Numbered from the stretch's first letter, positions 10,931-21,470 are shown. The stretch: DNA of 64,000 nt from Haemaphysalis longicornis (GCA_013339765.2 CM023454.1:138009293-138073292); one strand, 5' to 3'. Notes: generated by a model from the sequence alone, not told the origin. Translations and numbers: made by a program.

Positions 10931-11540
10931 GTGAACCTGCTTCACTTAAACACGCAATCCGCCAGAAATAAGACACTGCAACTTGAAGTACTTTTTCACC
11001 AGTTCAACGATGTGTTCGACGTGATCATGTTAACAAAAACTTGGTACGTCGGAGATGCTAATGTTTTGCGTCTTTCGAATTACAATAATTTTCTCCTGAA
11101 TCGAAGTACCGGTCGCGGAGGGGGTGTATGCCTCATGGTTAAAAAAGGTGCCACGTGTGACGTTATATCGGACTTCTCTTCCGTTAACGATGACTTCGAA
11201 ATTTCGTCTTTGTACACAAAAGAAAGCATATTAGCGGTTGTATACCGTCCCCCAAATGGGAATGTTAGTCATTTCTTGGCTTTTCTTGAGACTCTTCTAA
11301 CCTTTGCAGGGGAAAATAAAAAAATACATTAATTTAGGAGGAGACTTTAACATAAACGTGTTAACGGGGACTAGTATGAAGATCAAATTTGAACAGTTAA
11401 TCCTCTCATATGGCTGCACCAATGTCATAACAAATTTCCAACTAGGATCACCCTTACATCCACTACTCTGTTAGACTTGTTTATCACGAACATGCACACT
11501 TCTCCTCGAAGCCACGTGTTGTATGTACGCATATTAAGTG
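10931..11540 (+). pseudogene. CR1 ORF2 endonuclease, N-terminal part
   Basis: The N terminus has LHLNTQSARNK, the conserved Asn motif of AP-type endonucleases. The expected TETW motif is TKTW, with the catalytic Glu replaced by Lys at 11036-11038. VYRPPN and, after a frameshift near 11330, GGDFNIN follow, then LLDLFITNMH before the sequence changes near 11540. The domain resumes with SDH at 14793, after the composite block. Loss of the catalytic Glu means the enzyme would not cut even if the frame were intact. Confidence 0.8.
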
Positions 11541-11569
11541 CGATGCACTTTATAAGCGACCCCGAACCT

Positions 11570-11915
11570 TCCGCCGTCCGCATTGCTCCTCCTCCTCTCC
11601 CCTAGCAACGACGCGAGGAGCGGAGAGGAGCGTCTGTAGCAACGGCGCAGCGACGTCACACCCCACGTGACCCGCGCGCGCTCCGCCTCCCGCGCCGTGG
11701 CTGCGCGCGCCCGCGCCGGCTCCCGCACCGCTCCTCGCGCCGTGACGTCACACTCCCACGTGACCACGCGCTGGCGCCTTTGCGTCTGCTCCCCCTCTCC
11801 TCGCGCCGTGACGTCACATGCTCTGCAGCTGGCGCGCCTCTCCCCCCGTTAGGTTTGCACTCACCCTCGGCGCGCGCCTCTCCCCTCGCCTGACAGCTCC
11901 CCCTCGCCGGTACTG
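11570..11915. repeat. GC-rich array with CRE and E-box motifs
   Basis: This CpG-dense stretch has imperfect repeated units of roughly 70-95 bp. Each unit carries a CRE-like octamer: CGACGTCA near 11651, TGACGTCA at 11743-11750 and at 11809-11816. Two also carry CACGTG (11664-11669 and 11757-11762). The surroundings repeat CCTCGCGCCG. It could act as a promoter or enhancer of the inserted element, but no transcript start is visible. Confidence 0.6.
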
Positions 11916-12014
11916 CGCCTCTCAAGGCGATGGCAGAATTACCAAGGTAAATATAAATGGTAGCGAAGGTTCGCGCAAAAAGCGGTTCAGAACCTATTGC
12001 CAGCGACATCAGCA

Positions 12015-13315
12015 TGGGGGCTTATGGAGTGGCGATTGAAGCGCGACTAGGTGAGGAGGGAACAAACACTAGTAACAAAAACCAAGTTTTGTTCAACAAT
12101 AAAACAACAATTATTATTTTACGAACTATATTTATTTTGAATCACATTATTTAGGCCCACAGTGTATAAATAATTTATGAAAATGCCGTTCATTCTCAAA
12201 ACAACCTTTTTTGTAGCGCCCTCTGAAGAATGGCACATGTCATTGCTTTGTGATGCAGTCCTTGTAGTGATCGGAAAAGGCGCTCCTAAGTTCGTCTGCT
12301 AGGAAACGCCCCTCGTGTGTTTTGGTGGTGCGCATTTGCATTCGTTTTTCCTTGTTAATTTGGTGTGAACTTAATTTTTTCCGTGCGTGACTTGCGAGGT
12401 GCGTTGTATCGTCGGTGAACACGTTTAGTACGTGCCCGGCAGCACGGTGAACTACGGGACGATTGCTGCCAACGTTGGAGCGGAGCGCTTTCGTCGGTAC
12501 CTACAGAAAACGATTCGCTGTACAAGTTGCAACAAGCAAACTCCCGTACACCTGGGCGTTTTACTGCACCATTTTCCTCTCATTTCCACAGGTAACGCGA
12601 AACTATTGTACTGTTAATATGTGCAAGGGGGTTGTGTAAGGGGACGTGGTGGTGCTTCGAAAAAAATGGGTCTAAAGCTTTGTTATGTCACAGTTATCTC
12701 TTGATTTCACCTCAGGCTGGCTCAGAGCAAGTTGTGTCAATTACTCTAGGACTTCTCGGCGTAGTACCACTCGAATTTAAACGAGTCGCTTTAATTGTCT
12801 ATCTCAGTGTCTTCTCTATTGCATTACAACGCTTGTAGTGCTCGTTGCTTCCCGCACTTGTATGCGCAAGCATTATTTCCATCGCAGTACTGTGTTGTGC
12901 TGCTCCGTGCTGCGCTGCTGCCAGATCTTTCCTGCTATGTGCTTTTACATACTGCCGTCGCTTTCGTTTGCATTGATCCATTTTTCCTCTTTTTACTTAT
13001 CTGTTGCGACACTTGCCTAATAATGCAACCAGGAAATTGCAGGCGTGAATGCTGAGTGAACTTCTGTAGAAACCCTTGTCTACTTGATAAGACGCCGGGA
13101 CAGCTGCAGTGTGCTCGCTGCACTTTCGTGAATCGGCATTCCTGCGGCCCGGTTTTCTGCGTATAGATGCAGTGCCTAGTTCTTTTCTCTGGAAGTAGTT
13201 CTGCTGTTGACGCTTTTATTGCTCATAATGCTATGTGTTACGGGTAAAGTCAATTTTTCGGCGCATAAGGAAAATCATAATGCATGTAGTGCCCACGAAC
13301 ATTTTGTACTTATTG
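12015..13315. other. unassigned DNA
   Basis: AT-rich, with only short spurious open frames. No domain, terminal repeat or RNA gene recognised. It lies inside the composite insertion. Confidence 0.5.
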
Positions 13316-13317
13316 TA

Positions 13318-13888
13318 CAGGGTGTTGCAACGATAACTGGAACACTTTAATAAAAAATTTTCCTGAGTGATCCGCCGCTCTGTTCACGCTCAAACTTCAC
13401 ACAAAGGTCGCATTTTGTGGTCTATTTTGTTTGACACCGGGAACAACAACGGTAATTACCTGTTTATTCTGAAAATAAATAAAAACGATTTTCGCCTATG
13501 GGAAAATGGCGGCGATTTGGACGTGCGAGCCCGAAAACCGGGTTTTCTGATCGTCTGTTAGCTCATTTCTAGGTGCATTTTCTGGTCGTCTGCTGCACCA
13601 TTTGGCTCCGTACGTGAATCCCAAACGTGCGTTTCACTCTGCAGGTGGTTCCGTCGTTCCAACATCAACTTGCGCTGGCTCGCACGTTCAAATCAGCGGC
13701 CATTTTCCCATAGGCGAAAATCGTTTTCATTTATTTTCAGAATAAACAGGTAAGTACCGTTGTTGTTCCCGGTGTCAAACAAAATAGACCACAAAATGCG
13801 GCCTTTGTGTGAAGTTTGAGCGCGAACAGAGCGGCGGATCGCTCAGGAAAAATTTTTAAAGTGTTCCAGTTATTGTTGCAACACCCTG
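13318..13888. mobile_element. TA-flanked palindromic MITE (Tc1/mariner type)
   Basis: The element starts CAGGGTGTTGCAAC and ends with its inverse, flanked by TA at 13316-13317 and 13889-13890. The inverted repeats are about 215 bp each (13318-13532 and 13674-13888) with a loop of about 140 bp, so most of the 571 bp can fold on itself. It has no coding capacity. A TA duplication fits Tc1/mariner-family transposition; the family name is inference. Confidence 0.85.
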
Positions 13889-13890
13889 TA

Positions 13891-14640
13891 TTCGTGCTCA
13901 TTTTGTGCAGTGTGGTAAATTTGTTTTATGTTAATCCTGGAATAAAATTCAAATGTCTTGATTACAGCATGACTATGCGTTATTTCTTCTCTTAGAACAG
14001 AAGTACACAAACTGAGCAAGCATTATATAACCTTGATCTATACTTAAGGCACGCACGCCTACCTGCGTATGTGCGACGAAATTAAACTTAGCAGTGGCGT
14101 TGGTAGAAATTGGTATCGGGGTAAGGAGTGGGCACGTTTTTTATATAAAAGGGGGGCCGGGGAGAGTGGTCAAGTGTCATTTTGGGCTCTGTATCCCAAG
14201 GCAGAAAAAAAATTCCGGTCGTGGGGGGGGGGGTACGTTTGCCACCCGCTGCAATCAAAATAATCAACTGATTGCTTTTATACAGCAGTGGAAGGCATGA
14301 ATACAGAATAAAGGTTCAGAGAAGATGCAAGATGCTTTTATAAACACCGAGGCGAATCATACGACAGTATGCTAAAGTGCGTTTCTCTAGTCACGGGTAT
14401 AAGCTGGCGTTGACTTGAAGCACACACGCCAAGGGCTCGCCAACTTGCGTCAGATGGCAATGACATGAGCCCCCAGCGATCAGAGTCCTGCTAAAGCTAT
14501 TTTGAAGTCAAATTTTCCCGCTAATGCCACCAAAATGACGTCACTTTCTGACCGGATCTTGCGTCACATCCTGTTTATTTTTTGTTCCGCCGGAAGTGTT
14601 CCCTCCTCACACAGATGGCGCTAAGCCCCATGAGCAGCTT
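13891..14640. other. unassigned DNA with G11 run
   Basis: No gene recognised. A G11 run lies at 14223-14233, just after a segment (about 14090-14120) that resembles the GTGGCGT start of repeats often ending in poly-G in ticks. Right part of the composite insertion. Confidence 0.45.
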
Positions 14641-14792
14641 AAGAGCCGCCATTTTCTGAACGTATGGGCTTCTATGGAAGCTTCGCTACCAGTTATATTT
14701 ACCTTGGAATTACTACGCCGTGTACTCTCGGCGCAAGAAATGCATTCGCACTTCCTCACAATTCCCTTCGGGGAGGTGGGGGCAATTTTTTT

Positions 14793-14893
14793 AGTGATCA
14801 TAGGGTGATTTACTTAGGCATACAGAAACAAAAGTTCAAAAACACGAAAGCACCACCATTATTTTTTCAGGAGAGGACGCCAAATCTACTTAA
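14793..14893 (+). pseudogene. CR1 ORF2 endonuclease C-terminal end
   Basis: The codons at 14793-14801 give SDH, the last catalytic motif of AP-type endonucleases. The frame continues RVIYLGIQKQ and RTPNLL up to the TTAA at 14890-14893. This is the direct continuation of the endonuclease fragment at 10931-11540 and of the RT fragment that starts at 17477. Confidence 0.75.
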
Positions 14894-15729
14894 AGGGATA
14901 CTGAAGTGATACGTAAACATTGCGGGATTACTTGCGCAAATTGTAGTCCGGGGTCCCCAGGCCATGTTACGACCACTCTGGGCGCGTTTACGCGCTTTTA
15001 TTTAGTATAAAACTTAATTCGAAAATGCTGTCCTCCTCTCTTTACGCTCGCCCATTTTCTGTGGCGTTTTCGTGTGACGTCGAGAGGAGCCGAACTCGCA
15101 ATTGGCTGCGCTATCTGCACGGCTCCCCGGCCTTCAGACACAGTCAGTCGGCCCAGCGTTTCGTCCGCCGGACGCCGACGGGTCGTCGTAATTCGTTCGC
15201 TCAGTTGAAACGAAGCCAGGACACGTTTGTGAATGGAAGAATGGGCCTTTCTTTACTTGCTTAGTTTGTACACTGTATCTAGCTCCAAGTCAAGGTCGCT
15301 TCAGACAAGCCCTGCACAAGCGCACATGCGACGCTTCGCTGACTGGTACGCCCGTAGGAAAATATAACGCCTCTTGAAGGCGGGAGAAGAGTCAGCGAAG
15401 TCAATATAGGTACTAAGGAAATAAAATCAACTGATAGTTTTACCGTACAGCGTAAAAATAGGGTGCGGGAAGCACTTTTTTGCGCTGGGCGAACAAGCAC
15501 AGCGGTCAGCAGCACGACTACGCATCTGCGAACGCTTTTCCGTCTACGAAATGCAATTGCTAGACATTAGCTATTGTGGAAACTCGGGGGACGCTTACTG
15601 CACGAGCACAATACAACAAATAGTCACCTAAGCTGCTTGAAATGCCAAAACTAAATAAAAATGTAAACTTGTTGTACAATATATACCTTATATTACCACG
15701 TTCAGCGCATCCCGTCTCGTGGCCGAGTT

Positions 15730-16547
15730 TCGGGACTAGCACACTTGTTTGTACGTCAAATTGTAAACCGTTTCTTATTTCTCCGCGATGTTAAGGACCC
15801 AACGTTAAGAACTATCTGTCAATTGCGCTTGGGTAGAGCGTTACCGGATATTATAGTCACGTCCAATGTTATACCTGGCGGCCTACATGGTTTTATGAGA
15901 GAAGTTGTACTGTCATGCCGTTTCTTGGCTGTTCGATTTTCTTGGGAATACTTGTGTCAAGTAAATAGGAAAAAAGTTGTATAAAGACGTGTGTGATGTA
16001 GTCCTCCCTGAACCAATGTACCGGTTGATTTATAGAGTAGGAAGGGGTAAAGATGTGCTTAAAAGAGTTAAGCGTATGCAGGTACCCCCTAGCGTAAAGA
16101 CTTTTTTCTTCAAACTGCATACTGGAACCCTCTCTGTTAAGACGTGGATGGCAGAAAAAGACTTGTTCGTTCCATGGGGAATTGACTGTAATATGCAAAA
16201 AAGCTGAAACCATTGAGCATGTATTCATCGATTGTTGGGATGCTGTGTTCCTGTGGGATGTGCTCCAACGAACTCTGAAAAAGGATCTGCCTGTGGATGC
16301 CCAAGGCATACGGTACTTGCCTGTTGAAAACGAGGATGGTATGCCTTACGACCTGATCATGCTTGTGGGATTGAGCTCTATTTGGAAAGCAAGAATGGCC
16401 GCAAGGTACTCTGACATCGATGCGCGAAGCGCGAGACAGTATTTTAGAGAGGCAATGAGTGAATACGTGGAAAATCAAAAATATGTGTCGAATCCGCCCG
16501 AATATCTTGCAGACATGGAATCGTTGGTACACCTAAGGGACTTTTAA
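15730..16547 (+). pseudogene. LINE ORF2 C terminus, zf-RVT-like domain
   Basis: The fragment reads LAHLFVRQIVNRFLFLRDV, then KTFFFKLHTGTLSVKTWM and ETIEHVFIDCWDAVFLWDVL, and ends HLRDF with a stop at 16545-16547. The order (aromatic helix, Cys, then E-H-x-F-x-x-C-x-x-x-x-x-x-W) fits the zinc-binding zf-RVT region found after RT in several LINE clades. Frameshifts lie near 15970 and 16190. RT itself is absent because the insertion is 5'-truncated. Confidence 0.75.
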
Positions 16548-16644
16548 ACACATGACGTCAACCAAAGTCAGGTTGACGGCTATCTGTGAATGAATGTCTG
16601 TGTTCTGTATGTGCCAAAGCAGGCAATAAAGAAAAAAAAAAAAA
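15730..16644 (+). mobile_element. 5'-truncated LINE inserted in tRNA-like sequence
   Basis: This is the LINE 3' end with a perfect 16-bp target-site duplication (GTCTCGTGGCCGAGTT at 15714-15729 and 16645-16660). It holds the C-terminal part of ORF2, a short 3' UTR, AATAAA at 16625-16630 and an A13 tail ending at 16644. Duplication, tail and truncation are standard signs of target-primed reverse transcription. The family looks L1/Tx1-like because of the A-rich tail and the C-terminal Cys/His domain; that is inference. Confidence 0.88.
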
Positions 16645-16746
16645 GTCTCGTGGCCGAGTTGTCTAAGGCTGCAGATATATCACCGCCGAGTATTTTGCAA
16701 GTCACGAGTTCGAGTCCCCGCGGGTACGTGCTTTTTTTTTTTTTTT

Positions 16747-17458
16747 GTAAGTTAACTTTTATGTTTTCTGCCGATGTTTTCTACATTGAGTTCACCTTTG
16801 TTTGGGCCGCAACGTTCATGGCTCCACGAACTAGTTCACAGAACGCACGCAGGCTGGCACTAGCGCGCTAGCGAGTTCTCGTTGGCGTGCTGTCCATAAG
16901 CACCGACTGCTTGCGGGCAGTGGGCACAGGCCAGAATGAACAGACCCTTGGCCTGGTGCGAACACGCATTTTACGGTACAGGCATGAGTGAGGCAATTAA
17001 ATAGGGGGGGAAAAGCGCATGACATTTGTGCGTCTGCGGGTACGCGGAGGGCGTCCATGCACTGCGTAGGCCTCGGCTAGTGAATGCTACGATTCCAAGC
17101 CGTCCTGGGAGGCTTATCTTTATGCATTTTTACAGCTGACAACATGGCAGAAGCGCGGTACGATGATTACTGAGTTATTGAGAATGCCCATCCAACAACG
17201 CCACAGGTTGTGTTTTACAGAACCGAAACCGAAACCGAAACTTGTTTGGTTGCTCACCTTGGGCATCGTCCAATCACGGTCCCGCTCCTCCCAACGTCAC
17301 AGCTTTAGTTGGTGCGGCCGCCGCAAACCGCGCATGGTAGTTTTTCTTCTTCGGCGCTTTGTAAAATAACTACCGATTTGTCAACCGGATAAACGATGAA
17401 AAGTGGGCTAATTTGAGCCAGTCTACGCAGTGCAAGCAAAAACGGGAGCTTGACAAAT
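16747..17458. other. right arm of TTAA element, non-coding
   Basis: No gene recognised. It contains a short CCGAAA repeat near 17222-17240 and a weak G7 run near 17005. Confidence 0.5.
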
Positions 17459-17476
17459 TCACTTCAGTGTCCCTTT

Positions 17477-19515
17477 AACGAGTTTAGACAAAAATTGGAA
17501 CGCTTTATTGGAAGCACGATATTGCAACAAACGGATGCAGAGAGCGCTTACAATTTATTTTAGACAGTTTTTTGAACATATATAATGACTCGTTTCCCTA
17601 TAAGCGACTTCGCTCATGTAAGAAAACCCGCAAGCCTTGGATTAGTCCTGAATTACTCAGTAAGATCAAAGCAAGGGATAACTTGTATAGAAAATTGCTT
17701 AAAAACGGGAATTACGAGTCGCTAAATTTTTAAATATTTCCGGAACAAATTAACAAAAGAGATTAGATCGGCAAAAATAACTATTTTTATTAACTGTTTT
17801 CCGCATCTGCAAGAACAGATTGAACGTTGAAAATGCAAAATAAAACTCTCAATCGTACTGCCCACACAAATGCGATTTATAAAATTACTTTGAACAATGA
17901 AGAACTGACGGCAAAACAATTAGCTATTGCATTTAACAATCATTTTGTTAATATAACCAAAGATGAATTCCATGGTAGAGCGATCAGCTTTGTCGAACAT
18001 ATAAGCAGACACTCATTTTTTCTAAATCCTGTATCTTACGCAGAAGTGGCCGCTATCTTTCAAAGGTTGAGTAAAAGTGCCAGCCGCGATGCGGATGGGT
18101 AACTGTCAGACCCATTAAATGCGTTATAGAAATAATAACCCGATTTCTAACCCATATAGGTAATTTATCCTTATCAGTTGGAGTGTTTCCGAAATGAATG
18201 CAAATTGCTAAAGTAGCAGTCGTACATAAAAAACGAAGTAAAAATGATAGGCGAAATTACAGACCAGTAGCAATATTACCCGTCTTTTCAAAGGGACTTG
18301 TGAAAGTAATTCATTCTAGAATGAAAACGTTTTGCGTTAAATATATCATACTGAGCTCCGCACGGTTTGGCTTTCGGAAAAACTGCTCTACAGAGTTAGC
18401 CCTACTAGAACACAAAGAATTCGTTCTAAAATCATTTGAAGACGAACAGGTGGCACTAGGAATATATATAGATGATACAAAGGCATTTGTCTAAAATCAC
18501 GCGCTACTATTGAATAACTTTGAATTTTACGGTTTCCGCGGTACTGGTTTAACGTTGCTAAAATCTTACCTAGGAAGCCGACGTCAATACGTAAGCCTTA
18601 ATGGCTATTCGTCAGCAGTTAAACCTTTACATCCGGCGTCCCCCAAATAGTATTCTTGGCCCGTTACTCTTCAACTTATACATTAATGACATTGTTAACA
18701 TATACAGAACGACAAAATTTATTATATATGCCGACGACAACACATTACTATTTTCTGATACATCTCCTGTTAGTCTCGCTACAAGAGCAAAAAACGCCCT
18801 TGCTGAACTAAGCAAATGAACCGAGTACAATGCCCTTAAATAAACAAAAATAGACTAAAGCTGTTCTTTTTCGGCCAAAAAAGAAATATGTATCTACTTT
18901 CGATAGTATAAAGTACAACAATGCAGCAATAGAGATAGTTACTGCTTATAAAACACTCCCAGTTATCTTCATAGAAAAAATGATTTGGGACGAGTATATC
19001 AACCACATAAAATCAAAATTATCGCGAGTGTAAAATTAACTTACATTTGCAAGGCCATACTGCCAACTGAAGTTAAAAAAATTCTGTATAATTCGTTGTT
19101 TTACTCGCAATAATGACTATTGCAATCTTGTGCGGGGTGATACTAAAATCGCAAATCTACAAACAATTTATGCCTCGCAAAAAAAAAGATTTTGCGAAAT
19201 ATCTCTAATGTATCTTTTGGTAGTCCCTCCACCGAGCTCTTTCTTAAGCATAATATAATAAAATATATCACTTGTTTTCCTGTCGCTTAGCCTTAATTTA
19301 TACAAAAGAACTTTTCTCACAAAGTTGTCCTCTCTCACGGTACAAATTAACCCATATCTCACACGAACAGATGAAATCTGAAAAATTGACGTCTGCAGAA
19401 CAAACTATGGAACCCAAATGTTGAAGCACAAACTTCAAGAATTCGTAAATTTTTTCCATACAAACACCATTGTTATCGAAAGGGCAACGGCCAAGGAAGT
19501 GCGTGCCTTCTATTA
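17477..19515 (+). pseudogene. CR1 ORF2 reverse transcriptase part
   Basis: It starts NEFRQKLERF directly after the TTAA. The linker includes KTRKPW-type remains near 17620 and, from 17827, TLNNEELTAKQLAIAFNNHF. RT motifs are NYRPVAIL, FGFRKNCSTELALLEH, IYIDDTKAF (usually D-x-x-KAFD), SILGPLLFNLYIND and intact IYADD near 18726. The C terminus runs through WDEYINHI and YCNLV to CRTNYGTQM near 19410. Many stops and frameshifts make it a clear relic. Confidence 0.8.
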
Positions 19516-19792
19516 ACCTACAAACCAAGTGATTGCTACGATTTTATTTCATGTATTTTCCTGTGTTTACCTGTTGTAACAGTATATATTCTTCTTTCTG
19601 TACACAACTGTTCTTTTATTTCGTATTATGTAAAAAAAAACGTGAAACCGGGATTCTCGCGCTTTATGGTATTGCAAAGACTGCTGATTGTTTGTTTTAC
19701 CTTTTTCGATTTCCTCCTTTATTTTGTCGGTGTGTTTATTGTACGCTGTTCACTGCTGAAAACTTGAACATGTTATATTGTACTTTATGTTG
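19516..19792 (+). other. CR1 3' UTR (presumed)
   Basis: T-rich non-coding sequence between the RT C-terminal region and the start of the I-clade element. No TAAA or octamer tail is visible, so the exact end is uncertain. Confidence 0.4.
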
Positions 19793-19997
19793 AGGGGGCG
19801 GGAGCAAGTCAAGCTGATTCGGGTCCGGGCTGGAGCGGTGGCGTGCGCGCACGCGTTGGTACCAACACAGCGCGCGCCGCCGCTCTGCCGCGGCCGTGGA
19901 TGATTGTACAGCTTTTTATCCTTGCCTCCCCCATCTCCATGGATGGAAAATAAGGAAATAAAAACTTCGCAGCATCGAGCATGAAAGCTCCAATCCA

Positions 19998-20354
19998 AGC
20001 AGCAATCGTAACAAGACAGAAGAAGTCATAGTTAACCAGGAGTCGACGGACAAGGAGCCGGCATCGAAGAAACAAGCCGTGGAGCCACGTAAACACAAGG
20101 GTAGCAACAGCATTGAAAGTAGCCACAACCTCGAAGTCACATTCACCAAGCTCGAAGACATGTTCAAATCAATGACACGAGCCACCGAAACATTCCAAAC
20201 GGAGAACATAAGCAGACTCACTTGCCTGGAGAGAACCCTACAAACAATTGCAAGTCACACGACGTTCGCACCCCTAATCGCGCCTCTAAACCAAGAAACA
20301 CAAGCGCCCTCCTTCTCGCTAGGACAATCATGGCCTCCAACGCAACAGGCGTAA
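19998..20354 (+). pseudogene. I-clade ORF1, C-terminal part
   Basis: Frame 0 reads NKTEEVIVNQESTDKEPASK, then a coiled-coil-like stretch (LEDMFKSMTRATETFQTENI) and ends QQA at TAA 20352-20354. The ORF2 ATG at 20329 lies inside it, so the two frames overlap by about 25 bp. The zinc-knuckle part expected upstream is missing, so this copy has lost most of ORF1. Confidence 0.6.
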
Positions 20355-21256
20355 CAATGTGGCAATGAAACTGCAACGGCCTCAGAAAAAAGGGAGCTTT
20401 TCAACAGCACATTGAGCACGCCGCAGGCAAGCCGGATGTGGTTCAACTGCTAGAGACTCTGACAGATTCACCGTCCCTTCCCGGTTACAGAGTGCATGCC
20501 GGCCCGCCGAACGGCAGAGGCCTCTGCACCATGGTCAGGAAGAGACTCACCTTCGTCGAACACAGGTTGAACAACATCAATATTGAGCACGCACTCACCT
20601 AACTTATATCAACCAAGAAAAAGAAACAGAGCATATTTGTACTAAACGTTTATAGTAATTCATTGCAGAGAATCCAGAAAATCAAACCTCTCCCCCACAA
20701 AGCGAGCACAGCGGCGGGCCGCAGCACGCTCATCGCCTTCGGCAACGTCAATGCAATGAACCCCGCCTGGGGCTACGACAAAAGTACAGTGAAAAGTCGC
20801 AACGTAGCTCAAGACTCAACAGAACTCGACTTTACCCCGATAACAGACCCGGCACACCAGACGGGAATTGGGAACTAACTCTGTGTCCCGTGACACCACC
20901 CTCGATGTCACGTTCGTGGAGAAAAACCACCCGTTAACGATCATCTGGAGGAATACGGTGGTGTACATAGTGAGTGACCACTCAATCGTGGAGATTAGAA
21001 TTCCGGAACGCAGCGGCAGCACCACCAGAAAGTACACTTCGATCGACTGGAAAGCCTTCAGAGACATCAGAAGTCAGAACAACAAAGAAGGGAGATATAT
21101 CGAAGGACATCAAAACCTGGACCGCCGAGATCACCAAAGACGTACGAAACTCAAAAACAGAAATAGAAACGGACATAGAAACCAACCGAATGGACCGCCG
21201 TCTAGTTCACCTCATCGAAGCTAAGCAGCGGATACTGAACCGGTGGAAAAAACAGC
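20329..21256 (+). pseudogene. I-clade ORF2 endonuclease
   Basis: The ATG at 20329 gives MASNATGVTMWQ, followed by a stop where Trp is expected, then NCNGLRKKGAF. The usual LQE motif is LLETL, the GDFN motif is changed to FGNVNA, and SDHSIV is intact near 20972. There are additional stops and frameshifts near 20600 and 20877. The fragment ends at EAKQRILNRWKKQ, exactly at the Penelope-like insertion. Confidence 0.7.
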
Positions 21257-21400
21257 TAAACAACGTGTGGTTACGAGCTAGTTGGTAATTCATTACAACT
21301 TTGTTGAGTGCAGAAGCGAGAACACCGGATGAGGGATACAAGGACGAGCGCTACTTACAACCGAATTTTAATAACCATGGGGCATATAAATAGAAGCAGA

Positions 21401-21470
21401 TGGAGCTATGGCGTAGAGGTAGAACACCCGGCTCGCGTGCAGAAGGACCGTGGTTCGAATCCCGGTGCCG
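21401..21470 (+). other. tRNA-like head of RTE LINE (Pol III A and B boxes)
   Basis: TGGCGTAGAGG at 21409-21419 fits the tRNA A box and GGTTCGAATCC at 21452-21462 is a perfect B box. The spacing of 32 bp is normal for a tRNA. The whole segment resembles tRNA-Val in the anticodon-arm region, but the T-stem pairs poorly. It lies inside the target duplication and therefore belongs to the LINE. It could be an internal Pol III promoter. Confidence 0.65.

Larger units (their letters stand above)
11541..14792. mobile_element. Composite insertion within CR1 endonuclease
   Basis: The CR1 endonuclease stops near 11540 and resumes at 14793, so the intervening 3.25 kb is inserted DNA. It contains a GC-rich array, unrecognised AT-rich DNA and a MITE. 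A motif of about 30 bp occurs in inverted orientation near both ends (11936-11967 and 14682-14711: TTCGCTACCA, TATATTTACCTTGG), so these may be subterminal inverted repeats of one element. I could not define terminal repeats or a convincing target duplication; two separate insertions remain possible. Confidence 0.4.
15713..16730 (+). pseudogene. Split tRNA-like sequence (Leu-like, type II)
   Basis: The 5' part (to 15729) and the 3' part (16661-16730) form a type II tRNA-like sequence. The 5' half is also repeated intact at 16645-16660. The D-arm and A box read TGGCCGAGTTGTCTAAGG, close to tRNA-Leu. The B box is GTTCGAGTCC and a T15 run at 16732-16746 could terminate Pol III. The T-stem and anticodon stem pair poorly, so it is a pseudogene or a tRNA-derived repeat head rather than a working gene. 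A LINE fragment sits between the halves. Confidence 0.65.
14894..17474. mobile_element. TTAA-flanked piggyBac-like element
   Basis: The termini are AGGGATACTGAAGTGA (14894-14909) and its near-inverse TCACTTCAGTGTCCCT (17459-17474). TTAA is duplicated outside, at 14890-14893 and 17475-17478. Joining the flanks through one TTAA gives an uninterrupted CR1 reading, which confirms the boundaries. TTAA duplication is the hallmark of piggyBac transposition. No transposase is visible, so this is a non-autonomous element of about 1.65 kb once the LINE fragment inside it (15730-16644) and its duplicated target are removed. Confidence 0.82.
7159..19792 (+). mobile_element. CR1 LINE with PHD ORF1, split by insertions
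   Basis: Pieces of one CR1 element lie in correct order and orientation: 5' leader (7159-7360 and 9664-9905), ORF1 (9906-10817), endonuclease start (10931-about 11540), endonuclease end (14793-14889), RT (from 17477) and 3' UTR to about 19792. They are separated by a long-TIR element, a composite block and a TTAA-flanked element. Removing 14894-17474 plus one TTAA restores the protein frame across the junction (NLL then NEFRQ), which is direct evidence that the outer pieces were once contiguous. Whether the leader belongs to the same copy is inference. Confidence 0.7.

Noticed and set aside
16645..16730. Intact tRNA-Leu/Ser gene
   Set aside because: A and B boxes and a T run are present, but the T-stem and anticodon stem do not pair, and its first 16 bases are one copy of a target duplication.
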